Notes: generated by a model from the sequence alone, not told the origin. A stretch of DNA of 7,893 nt from Ferroplasma sp037442045 (GCF_037442045.1 NZ_JBBIRC010000054.1:1-7893); one strand, 5' to 3'. Positions 1-6,417 are shown, counted from the first letter of the stretch. Translations and numbers: made by a program.

Positions 1-536
1 GTCCAATCCATGCATCCATAAGCAAAAATTCTTTTCCCCTTAAATTCTACTGGAATTTTTACCTTTCTTTTTTGAAGTTCCATTTTTCCAATCCCGGTTA
101 ATGAATATATCGGTTTTTTGCTTTCCTTTACTTCAAGCCATTTATATTCAAGCATTTTTTCAAGCAAATATACACCATTAACACCTGCTAAATGGTCATA
201 GCATGACCTTGCATTATTCAGGTTCTGTTTCGAATCTTTATTTGTTTTAACTTTTTTGTTCCCGCTAAATACGTTGTCAATCCATAGAAGTAAAGGCTCA
301 AGCTGTTCAGGATACAAATAATAAACATGTTCTCGGCCTATACTGTTTGTTCCAACTATTTTATTTTTTGATAATACAGAAAGACAATTGGAAACTTCTG
401 GCTGGATTAAATTTAATGATTCACAAATTTTATTTACGCTTGAAGGGCCAGAGGATAAAAATTCAATTATCTTCATTCTGTTTGGATTTGATATGGCATG
501 AATGATATTTGCAATGTTGCTTTTTGACTCTATCAT
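1..536 (-). CDS. ArsR-type winged-helix regulator with Cys-rich C-terminal domain, C-terminus cut by window edge
   Basis: The minus strand is open from an ATG at 536 to the left edge: 178 complete codons and no stop. An in-frame TGA lies just upstream (563-561), so the start is constrained. Residues about 9-65 form an ArsR-type winged helix: ISNPNRMKIIEFLSSGP, then a recognition helix around IQPEVSNCLSVLSK. The second part (about 109-178) carries RSCYDHLAG (111-118) and, at the edge, YGCMDW followed by a partial Thr codon. In a recurrent ArsR subfamily this continues as DWTER(R/K)xH, from memory. Cys112, His115 and Cys175 are possible metal or redox ligands (inference). The gene is divergent from the MFS transporter across 60 bp, so it probably controls that gene and itself. 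The ligand is unknown. About 25-50 residues are probably missing. Confidence 0.85.
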   Translation of the reverse strand, partial: MIESKSNIANIIHAISNPNRMKIIEFLSSGPSSVNKICESLNLIQPEVSNCLSVLSKNKIVGTNSIGREHVYYLYPEQLEPLLLWIDNVFSGNKKVKTNKDSKQNLNNARSCYDHLAGVNGVYLLEKMLEYKWLEVKESKKPIYSLTGIGKMELQKRKVKIPVEFKGKRIFAYGCMDW

Positions 537-596
537 AACATATAATGGTTTTCTTATATATCATATTTTTTAAATTTTCATTGAAATTATGTATGT
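537..596. promoter_or_regulatory. Overlapping divergent promoters of the ArsR-type regulator and MFS gene, with candidate operator
   Basis: This 60-bp gap must hold both promoters. On the minus strand TATATAAG (560-553) lies about 20 bp before the regulator ATG. On the plus strand a T-run followed by TAAATTT (about 566-577) is centred about 25 bp before the MFS ATG. Neither start has a Shine-Dalgarno sequence, which suggests leaderless transcripts. A perfect dyad TTTCA-T-TGAAA occupies 576-586, between the MFS TATA-like box and the predicted start. A repressor bound there would block the MFS promoter. The dyad is seen directly; its use as an operator is inferred, and short AT-rich dyads arise easily by chance. 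Confidence 0.45.
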
Positions 597-1772
597 ATGA
601 ATACTTATAAAAAGGTAGATATTTCTATGGCAACTGGAGGCTTACTGCTATTTTTCCTGATGATGGGATCAAACGTGCCTGCAACATTATACGAAATTTA
701 TGCAGTAAAATTCAGGTTCAATACATTAATATTAACAGGAATATTTGCAACCTATGTGATATTTCTTGTTCCTACATTATTGATTTCAGGAAAATATGCA
801 GACAAACATGGAAGAAAAAGTATAGTTTATGCCGGAATTGTTCTGGCAATTGCAGGATTATTATCGTTTATTTTTGCTGCGAATTACTATGAGCTTTTTA
901 TGGCAAGAGCATTTCAGGGTGCGGCAACAGGGCTAATTTCAGGGCCTTTAACAGCGCTGCTTGTTGATCTGGATAGAGATAAAACAAAGGCTTCTTTTAT
1001 TACTACAATTTCAACATCAACGGGCACTGCTACTGGCCCTTTTTTGGGTGGAGCAATGGCAGAATACTTTATATTCCCGCTTGAATCGGTTTATTTTATT
1101 TCACTGGTTTTACTGGTTATTATTTCCATATTTGTTGTTAAAATGCCTGAAACAGTGCACCGTAAAGAATTAAAAATTAATATTAAAAAGCCTGTAATGC
1201 CGGAAAATGTAAAGAGAATTTTACTGTTTTCCAGTTTCTCTTCTTTTGTGGCATGGTCAGTTACAGCATTTTTTATGTCACTTGCCCCAAGTTATATCAC
1301 CACCGTGTTTGGATTGAATAACTATGCAATTGCCGGTGGAATAGTATTCTTAATGCTCATTTCTTCTGCGTTTATCCAGATTTTATTCCGCAAATCATTA
1401 TCTGAAGAATCAATTGTTTATGGCTTTATGTTATTGCTTGCTTCTATTCTGGGAATAATACTATCTGTTCCATACCATTCACTGATAATACTTGTTTTCA
1501 GCACTGTTCTTGCAGGCACAGGAATGGGTATAGCATTTCTTGGTGCCATGAAAATGATTGTAAAAGATATTCCTGCAGATTATAAAGCATCGGTCCTTTC
1601 AAAATTTTATATTATTACATATGCTGGAGTAGGAGTTCCGGTAGTGGCAATAGGCGGAATCGCACTTTTAACAGGTTTGTTTATTTCTGTAATTTATTAC
1701 TATGTTTTTATAATTATAATGGTGTCCATTCTTATTATAATGAGGCAAAAATATAAAATTAAAAATGTATAA
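597..1772 (+). CDS. MFS transporter, drug/H+ antiporter-like (12 TM)
   Basis: A 391-residue membrane protein with about 12 hydrophobic segments (roughly 11-33, 43-64, 76-95, 99-122, 137-157, 162-182, 207-230, 243-263, 273-290, 295-318, 334-357, 359-382) and a basic loop near 185-205 between the two six-helix halves. MFS motif A is GKYADKHGRK (65-74) after TM2. TM4 has the motif-B-like RAFQG (104-108). TM5 has GTATGPFLGG (143-152), matching the antiporter motif C (GxxxGPxxGG) typical of drug:H+ exporters. Length is normal for the family. ATGs at 589 and 593 hit stops after a few codons, supporting the start at 597. It probably exports a small molecule in exchange for protons across the cytoplasmic membrane; the substrate cannot be read from sequence. 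The divergent ArsR-type regulator points to inducible expression. Confidence 0.9.
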   Translation: MNTYKKVDISMATGGLLLFFLMMGSNVPATLYEIYAVKFRFNTLILTGIFATYVIFLVPTLLISGKYADKHGRKSIVYAGIVLAIAGLLSFIFAANYYELFMARAFQGAATGLISGPLTALLVDLDRDKTKASFITTISTSTGTATGPFLGGAMAEYFIFPLESVYFISLVLLVIISIFVVKMPETVHRKELKINIKKPVMPENVKRILLFSSFSSFVAWSVTAFFMSLAPSYITTVFGLNNYAIAGGIVFLMLISSAFIQILFRKSLSEESIVYGFMLLLASILGIILSVPYHSLIILVFSTVLAGTGMGIAFLGAMKMIVKDIPADYKASVLSKFYIITYAGVGVPVVAIGGIALLTGLFISVIYYYVFIIIMVSILIIMRQKYKIKNV

Positions 1773-1810
1773 TTAAGAAAAATAGCGGTAAAAAATTGAT
1801 ATATACCATT

Positions 1811-2362
1811 TTATTTTTTTATTTGAAAATCTGGTATCAGTATTCTTAATTCAATATCCGGGTTATATGATTTTTCTCTTTTTATGCCGGAAATATCTAT
1901 ATTTCGGATTGTGTCCAATGTTTTGATTTTTCCTGACCTGATTATAATGCCTCTGGCCACTGAATCGTGGCCCCTCTGCTTATGTACCTCAGCAGCACAT
2001 AGAAGTATTATGTACTGGTAAGTGGTTTTTTCCAGACCATTACTATTTCTCCAGTAATTTTCAAGTACTTCGTGTGCTTCCCAGTAGCGTTCTTCCCCGA
2101 TCAGATAAATTGCATAACTGAAAGATTTTGCATTCTGGATGTAATTTATGCTTGAAGTAAAGAAATTTTTGCCCATAATTGATTTTGTGATGTTGTTGAT
2201 TTGAAAAAAATATGCTATTTCTACACTGTTTTTCTCAATTCTTACGTCGTATACTAATGGATCTGATTTTTTTAATTGCCTGAAGAGTAAATCTCTTTTA
2301 TGCCTGTCCATTCTGGTATTATAGATATTTATATACCTGCCCGGTTCCCAGTATTTCTCCAT
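1811..2362 (-). CDS. DUF309 domain protein, downstream of dinB
   Basis: A 183-residue soluble protein. The C-terminal half (about 80-145) matches DUF309: RYWEAHEVLENYWR (92-105) followed by a helix with AAEVHKQRG (123-131). The His and Glu residues of WEAHEVLE (94-101) and His127 are the family's signature and could form a polar or metal-binding site; no enzyme activity is established to my knowledge. The first ~80 residues are an unrecognised N-terminal extension rich in charged and aromatic residues. The gene starts 6 nt after the dinB stop, so the two are almost certainly co-transcribed. GGAG lies about 13 nt upstream, too far for a good Shine-Dalgarno. It converges on the MFS gene with a 38-bp gap. 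Function unknown; the coupling to DinB is the only clue. Confidence 0.85.
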   Translation of the reverse strand: MEKYWEPGRYINIYNTRMDRHKRDLLFRQLKKSDPLVYDVRIEKNSVEIAYFFQINNITKSIMGKNFFTSSINYIQNAKSFSYAIYLIGEERYWEAHEVLENYWRNSNGLEKTTYQYIILLCAAEVHKQRGHDSVARGIIIRSGKIKTLDTIRNIDISGIKREKSYNPDIELRILIPDFQIKK

Positions 2363-2368
2363 AAAATT

Positions 2369-3439
2369 TCATACTCCAAAAAAATCATCAAGGCTTTCAT
2401 TTGTGTTTATTCTGGTGTTTATTTTGCCAATTCTTATTCCTATTCTCCTTAATTTCCTTTCATCGGTTGCCAGTATCTTCTCCATGAGCTCTTTGGCCAT
2501 TTCATATGCCCTGTCTTTATTGATGCTTGCAGAAGTGTATGACCTTGAAACAATATCAAGGTCTTCCATGATGCCAATTGCAGATATTTCTCCTGGGATG
2601 CCGGGAGCCTTGCTGTATGCTGAATCCACTGCCTTCTGCAACATGGGCAATATAATGCTAAAATCCCTTGTATTTTCAGGCAATGTCATATATCGGCCAA
2701 AATTTTTTCTTACTCTTTCTTCGACAGGCTTATTATAACGATTTTCTGCTATTTCCATCAAATAATTGTATTTGGAATTACCAAGGATTGAAAGCATGTT
2801 TTTTGGATCTGCTTTTAAAATATCCTTTATATAGATTATTCCAGATTCTTTGAGTTTTACGGAAAGTATTGACCCTATTCCCGGTATTTTTTTTACTTCC
2901 AGATTATTTAAAAATTCATCAACTTCTGATTGACCAATATACTTTAACCCATCTGGTTTTGCCATATCCCCAAGAATTTTTGCTATAACCTTATTTATTG
3001 AAACTCCAGCTGAAACTTTCATTTTGTGGTCCTTATATATTTTCTCCTTTATTTCCTGCCCGAGGCTTATGGCCTCCTGAAAGGTATCACATTCATCAGT
3101 TACATCCAAATATGCCTCATCTATGCTTGCAATTTCCATTTTATCCGAATATGTGGAGATTGTGCCCATAACTTTATCTGAAAATTCCTTATAAAAATCC
3201 TTTCTTATTGGAATAAAAACTGCCCTATCCTTTCCTATTTTCATTGCCTGTGGGAGTGGCATCCCCGATTTGATTCCGATTGATCTGGCTATGTAATTCG
3301 ATGTTGCTACAGCCCCGCTGTTTTCTGTTCTGCCAGAATAAACGCATACCACAACTGGTTTGTCCTTTATGGCAGGGTCCATAATTTCTTCTACCTGGGC
3401 ATAAAAATAATCAAAATCGATAAATATGATAAAAACCAT
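2369..3439 (-). CDS. dinB: DNA polymerase IV, Y-family translesion polymerase (Dpo4/Dbh type)
   Basis: A 356-residue protein resembling Sulfolobus Dpo4/Dbh along its whole length. It copies past damaged bases. The N-terminus IDFDYFYAQVEE carries metal ligand Asp8 and the aromatic steric-gate residue Tyr13. SIDEAYLD holds catalytic Asp107 and Glu108. KPVVVCVYSGR and SGAVATSNYIAR are finger-domain signatures. The thumb has a helix-hairpin-helix VKKIPGIGS (182-190) and the little finger contains EDLDIVSR (292-299). The tail NESLDDFF (347-354) resembles a PCNA-interacting box (QxxLxxFF) with Asn replacing Gln. Length matches Dpo4 (about 350), so the gene appears intact. It lies 48 bp downstream of coaBC and just upstream of the DUF309 gene. 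Its own TATA-like box may give independent expression. Confidence 0.97.
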   Translation of the reverse strand: MVFIIFIDFDYFYAQVEEIMDPAIKDKPVVVCVYSGRTENSGAVATSNYIARSIGIKSGMPLPQAMKIGKDRAVFIPIRKDFYKEFSDKVMGTISTYSDKMEIASIDEAYLDVTDECDTFQEAISLGQEIKEKIYKDHKMKVSAGVSINKVIAKILGDMAKPDGLKYIGQSEVDEFLNNLEVKKIPGIGSILSVKLKESGIIYIKDILKADPKNMLSILGNSKYNYLMEIAENRYNKPVEERVRKNFGRYMTLPENTRDFSIILPMLQKAVDSAYSKAPGIPGEISAIGIMEDLDIVSRSYTSASINKDRAYEMAKELMEKILATDERKLRRIGIRIGKINTRINTNESLDDFFGV

Positions 3440-3487
3440 GAATATATATTGGCATTTATAATTTAATTTTTCTGTTAATTTTGAATT
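3440..3487 (-). promoter_or_regulatory. Possible separate promoter of dinB
   Basis: The 48-bp gap between the coaBC stop and the dinB start is almost entirely A/T. On the minus strand it reads AAATTAAATTATAAATG (about 3469-3453), a TATA-like stretch centred roughly 21-25 bp before the dinB ATG at 3439. That spacing suits a leaderless archaeal transcript. No Shine-Dalgarno precedes dinB, which also fits leaderless start. AT-rich composition makes chance matches likely, so this is tentative; read-through from coaBC is equally possible. Confidence 0.35.
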
Positions 3488-4705
3488 TTATAATATTAAT
3501 GAATTCATTCCGGGCTCGCCGGGGTCTCTCTTAATATTTTTTATTCTCCGGTATATTTGTAGAGATATTCCTGCTTTGTCAATATTTGGGATTTCCTCCT
3601 TTTTATCCTTTTCAATTATTGTATAATCATTTACAGTTTCGCCAAATGGGTTTTTGGCATAACTATTCAGCACTACCACATCCGGATCAGATTTTTCAAA
3701 CTTTTTGCTATCATAGGTTTTCTCGCTTTCCAGATTGAACAGTACCATAATTGCACCTGGCACCATTTGCCTGATTCTGTCCCTTACTTTTGGCCTGGGC
3801 GATAACACAATATTCTGTTCTTCTCCACTATCAAGCTTTGATTTGCTTTCCTTTGTATCAAAATCCATCAGCGCCATTGGCATTATTATATAATCATATT
3901 TATTCACACTGATGTATGTATTGATTTCAATTATTATCTCACGTAAATTGTATTTTTCCATATATGTAGCATATTTCGGTATACTGTATTCCGAATTCCC
4001 AATATAAGTAATCATTGAAGCGCCAAGGCGGAAAGCATTTCTTGCAAGCCAGTAGCCTGTATACCCTGATGACCTGTTTGTAAGTATTCTTACAGGGTCC
4101 AGTGGAAGCTCACTTCTTCCAGAAATTATCAGAACGTTCTTTCCCTTGAGTTCATCGCCATATATAGACCTGCAGGCATAATCTATTATTCTATCGTTGT
4201 CTGCTATTTTTGCCTTTGTTTCATCGAATTCCGGTTCAACTATAAGAACACCTTTATTCTTCAATTTTTCAATATTTTCTTTGTTTACAGGATTTGCGAA
4301 CATGTCTTTATGCATTGCAGGCACAACAACTATGCTGTTTCCATGCCCCAGCGCGTATGAGAAAAACAGTGATGGTATACTGTCCGAGATTCCATTTGCC
4401 ATTTTCCCGATAGTGTTGTAGGATGCAGGTGCCACCAGAAGTATTGTATTATCATCAAACATAGATATATGTTCTATATTGCCTGTTATTTCTGTAACCA
4501 CTGGATTTCCGGTTGCCCATTCCATTATGGTTTTTCCAATCATTGATACGGCAGACTGGCTCATGGCTGAAACGACAGTAGCCCCTTCTCTTTTAAGGTC
4601 CCTAATCAGATCCGGGATTCTGTAAATTGAAATGCTTGCAGAACTGACAATTATTACCTTTTTGCCTGATAGCATATTTTCAAAATGTGATTCTATGTAG
4701 TTCAT
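3488..4705 (-). CDS. coaBC: Bifunctional phosphopantothenoylcysteine synthetase/decarboxylase CoaBC (archaeal type)
   Basis: A 405-residue fusion enzyme of coenzyme A synthesis. CoaB joins 4'-phosphopantothenate to cysteine using a nucleotide triphosphate, and FMN-dependent CoaC decarboxylates the product to 4'-phosphopantetheine. The CoaC domain is about residues 14-180: GKKVIIVSSASISIYR, candidate active-site His79 in GNIEHISM, the FMN-site APASYNTIGKMANGISD (92-108), and VPAMHKDM (128-135), where His replaces the Asn of the usual PxMNxxM motif. The bacterial Cys clamp (ACGxxGxGRM) is absent; EPEFDETKAKIAD stands in its place. The CoaB domain starts near 187: GKNVLIISGRSELPLDPVRILTNRSSGYTG (188-217), with the key Asn210, and FEKSDPDVVVLNSYAKNPFG (336-355). 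Length is normal. It is divergent from the TrmB-like gene and first in the series before dinB. Confidence 0.93.
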   Translation of the reverse strand: MNYIESHFENMLSGKKVIIVSSASISIYRIPDLIRDLKREGATVVSAMSQSAVSMIGKTIMEWATGNPVVTEITGNIEHISMFDDNTILLVAPASYNTIGKMANGISDSIPSLFFSYALGHGNSIVVVPAMHKDMFANPVNKENIEKLKNKGVLIVEPEFDETKAKIADNDRIIDYACRSIYGDELKGKNVLIISGRSELPLDPVRILTNRSSGYTGYWLARNAFRLGASMITYIGNSEYSIPKYATYMEKYNLREIIIEINTYISVNKYDYIIMPMALMDFDTKESKSKLDSGEEQNIVLSPRPKVRDRIRQMVPGAIMVLFNLESEKTYDSKKFEKSDPDVVVLNSYAKNPFGETVNDYTIIEKDKKEEIPNIDKAGISLQIYRRIKNIKRDPGEPGMNSLIL

Positions 4706-4758
4706 ATATTTAATAGTGTTTCATTACATAAATTATTTATTAATCTAAAAATAAGGGT

Positions 4759-4769
4759 TTTGCAACAAA
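4759..4769 (+). repeat. Operator-like dyad TTTG-CAA-CAAA, copy 1
   Basis: TTTGCAACAAA is itself an inverted repeat (TTTG/CAAA around 3 nt), and is the exact reverse complement of the copy at 4827-4837. It lies about 30 bp upstream of the leftward coaBC TATA-like box. Placement upstream of the core promoter would suit an activator or a dual regulator (inference). Confidence 0.5.
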
Positions 4770-4826
4770 TTAGTTAATATTATTGACTTGCCCCTGTTCA
4801 GTAATTATGATAGTAAATCTATTATT

Positions 4827-4837
4827 TTTGTTGCAAA
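4827..4837 (-). repeat. Operator-like dyad TTTG-TTG-CAAA, copy 2
   Basis: TTTGTTGCAAA is an exact 11-bp inverted copy of 4759-4769, 57 bp away. It ends about 10 bp before the TATA-like box of the rightward operon, next to the likely BRE. A dimeric winged-helix protein such as the adjacent TrmB-like regulator is the natural candidate to bind it (inference). Confidence 0.5.
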
Positions 4838-4855
4838 TAGAAAATGTTTTAAATA

Positions 4856-4870
4856 AATAAAGCATTTATT
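4856..4870. repeat. 15-bp dyad AATAAA-GCA-TTTATT at the predicted transcription start
   Basis: A perfect 6-bp inverted repeat around GCA lies between the TATA-like box and the ATG at 4875. If the mRNA is leaderless, a protein bound here would cover the initiation site and repress transcription. Its sequence is unrelated to the TTTG-N3-CAAA dyads. It is AT-rich and may be coincidental. Confidence 0.3.
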
Positions 4871-4874
4871 AGTT

Positions 4875-5588
4875 ATGGAAGCTAATCCAGAACATATTAT
4901 GAAGACTGCAAACATGCTTAAAATCCTTGGCCTATCGTCTTATGAAGCACAGGCTTTTGCCTCATTAGTATATCATGGTGTGGCAAATGCTGATACTATT
5001 GCAGATACAGCAGGCATTCCACGAACTTCGGCATATAAGGTTATGGAATCACTTGTTTCAAGAGGATTTGCAAGGGAAACAGAGGGGAGGCCCAGAATGT
5101 TCAAGCCAGAAGATATGAGCAAGATACGTGAGGATTTTATTAACAATGTAAATAAATTATTTGATGATTTAAGGGAACTGCAGGATGTTTTGCCTTCCAA
5201 GGGAGATCCTCAGCTTGTGTTTACAATATATGGGAGAACAAAAGTAATGAGCAAAATGGCCGAAATGTTTGACCTTACAGAACGGGAAATTTTAATAGCA
5301 ACACCGAGAATCAGAGAAATTAGAAGTGAATTAAGAAAAAATATTGATAATGCAATAAAAAGGGGCGTAAAAGTTATTTTCATTACGCCGCCCAATAAGA
5401 GAGTTCCACACAATACAACGGTTTACAGAAAAGAAGGGCTTATAGCCACAGATGTTGCAAGCGACGATTCAAGGGCAATGCTGGCTGGAGCTGATCTGGA
5501 TGCATGTGGATACACTGACAATCCGGTACTTTCATTGCATGTGCTGCAATTTATTAGCATGATGATGAACGATGACATCAAAATGTGA
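4875..5588 (+). CDS. TrmB-family transcriptional regulator, short form with PLD-like domain
   Basis: A 237-residue DNA-binding protein. Residues about 10-80 form a TrmB-type winged helix: MLKILGLSSYEAQAFASLVYHG, then a recognition helix in GIPRTSAYKVMESLVSRGF (47-65) and the wing GRPRMFKPED. A short helical linker (about 82-106) is probably the dimer coiled coil. The C-terminal part (about 112-231) resembles the phospholipase-D-like middle domain of TrmB proteins: EILIATPRIREI, then IATDVASDDSRAMLAGADLDACGYTDN. The sugar-binding domain of full TrmB/TrmBL proteins (about 340 residues) is absent, so the signal is probably not a sugar and cannot be named. It is first gene of the operon with nfo, which begins 10 nt after its stop if the preferred nfo start is used. 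It probably regulates its own divergent intergenic region. Confidence 0.88.
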   Translation: MEANPEHIMKTANMLKILGLSSYEAQAFASLVYHGVANADTIADTAGIPRTSAYKVMESLVSRGFARETEGRPRMFKPEDMSKIREDFINNVNKLFDDLRELQDVLPSKGDPQLVFTIYGRTKVMSKMAEMFDLTEREILIATPRIREIRSELRKNIDNAIKRGVKVIFITPPNKRVPHNTTVYRKEGLIATDVASDDSRAMLAGADLDACGYTDNPVLSLHVLQFISMMMNDDIKM

Positions 5589-5598
5589 CCTGAATCAG

Positions 5599-6417
5599 AT
5601 GAACAAACTAATAGGCGGGCACGTTTCCATAGCTGGTGGCATTGATCTTGCGCCTGAAAGGGCTTCATCCTTTGGCTTTAATACATTGCAGGTCTTTGTT
5701 AAAAGCAATTTACAGTGGAAGTATAAGGAAATTACAGATGAAGAATCTACTGGATTCAGGGAAAATGTTAAAAAGTATAATTTAAAAAAACCGGTGGTTC
5801 ATGCAACATACCTTTTGAACTTTGGATCAGATAACAGTGAACTTATTCAAAAATCCATTGATGATATCAAATACGAAATAAAGGTTTGCAATGAAATTGG
5901 CGTTGAAAATCTTGTGCTTCATCCAGGTTCAAACAGCGATAAAAAACATGCCATGGCTTCAATTATGGAATTATTAAATTCGCTGGAAACAGGCAAGGTT
6001 TCATTGCTTATCGAGAATTCATCAGGGAAGGGAAATACGATACCGGCAACAGTTGATGAGATGGAATATATGATGTCTGTGTCAAGTAATAAAATAGGTA
6101 TTTGCCTGGATACATGCCATTTCTTTTCTGAGGGTTATGACATAAAAGACAGATATGAAGAATCCATGGAATTGCTGAAATCCAGTGGCGTTCTCAAGCA
6201 TATAGGTGCATTGCATATCAATGATTCAATGTTTGCCGTTAGCTCAAAAAAGGACAGGCATGAAAACATTGGAAAGGGCTATATTGGGGACAAAGGATTT
6301 TCAAACATAGTTAATGATAATTCATTCAATAATATACCGATGATCATGGAAACTCCAGATGGTGACGAATATTATTCCAAAAATCTGGAAAAACTTGAAA
6401 GTATGCTGGTGAGATAA
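5599..6417 (+). CDS. nfo: Endonuclease IV (AP endonuclease)
   Basis: A 272-residue TIM-barrel AP endonuclease that cuts DNA 5' to abasic sites in base excision repair. All nine family metal ligands are visible (numbered from this start): His68 in VVHATYLLN, His108 in LVLHPGS, Glu139 in LLIENSSGKG, Asp171 and His174 in GICLDTCHFF, His206 in ALHINDS, Asp219 and His221 in KKDRHENIG, and Glu251 in IMETPDG. This suggests an intact trinuclear Zn site. The open frame extends to an ATG at 5572 (281 aa), overlapping the upstream gene by 17 nt. I prefer 5599 because MNKLIGGHVSIAGG matches the usual N-terminus (MxxIGAHVSxAGG) and a partial Shine-Dalgarno GTGA (5585-5588) lies 10 nt before it. It sits between the TrmB-like regulator and the DUF1015 gene. 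Confidence 0.95.
   Translation: MNKLIGGHVSIAGGIDLAPERASSFGFNTLQVFVKSNLQWKYKEITDEESTGFRENVKKYNLKKPVVHATYLLNFGSDNSELIQKSIDDIKYEIKVCNEIGVENLVLHPGSNSDKKHAMASIMELLNSLETGKVSLLIENSSGKGNTIPATVDEMEYMMSVSSNKIGICLDTCHFFSEGYDIKDRYEESMELLKSSGVLKHIGALHINDSMFAVSSKKDRHENIGKGYIGDKGFSNIVNDNSFNNIPMIMETPDGDEYYSKNLEKLESMLVR
6408..6412 (+). promoter_or_regulatory. Shine-Dalgarno of the DUF1015 gene
   Basis: GGTGA lies 4 nt before the ATG at 6417, inside the last codons of nfo. It matches the archaeal anti-Shine-Dalgarno core. Unlike the first genes of the units here, this internal gene has a clear ribosome site, which supports the start choice and co-transcription with nfo. Confidence 0.6.

Larger units (their letters stand above)
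4706..4874. promoter_or_regulatory. Divergent promoter region of coaBC and the trmB-like/nfo operon
   Basis: A 169-bp gap without a gene. Rightward, TTTTAAATA (4847-4855) is centred about 24 bp before the ATG at 4875, which fits leaderless transcription. Leftward, AATAATTTATG on the minus strand (about 4738-4728) lies about 27 bp before the coaBC ATG at 4705. Neither start has a Shine-Dalgarno. Between the two TATA-like boxes lie two inverted copies of an operator-like dyad, listed separately. An 8-bp direct repeat ATTAGTTA occurs at 4769-4776 and 4868-4875. The promoter assignments come from position and composition only. Confidence 0.6.

Noticed and set aside
961..1173. 70-codon plus-strand open frame inside the MFS gene
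   Set aside because: It is an out-of-frame shadow with Leu/Phe/Trp-rich low-complexity translation; the MFS frame has clear family motifs throughout.
1773..1810. Terminator hairpin between the convergent MFS and DUF309 genes
   Set aside because: The 38-bp gap has no convincing stem. T-runs exist only beyond it, within the end of the DUF309 gene, and could serve as an oligo-T stop but cannot be distinguished from coding AT bias.
2403..2853. Two plus-strand open frames opposite dinB
   Set aside because: Antisense shadows of a well-conserved polymerase gene, with no promoter, ribosome site or recognisable motif.
5423..5668. 81-codon minus-strand frame across the trmB-like/nfo junction
   Set aside because: Antisense to two genes with clear family matches; composition not protein-like and no family signature.
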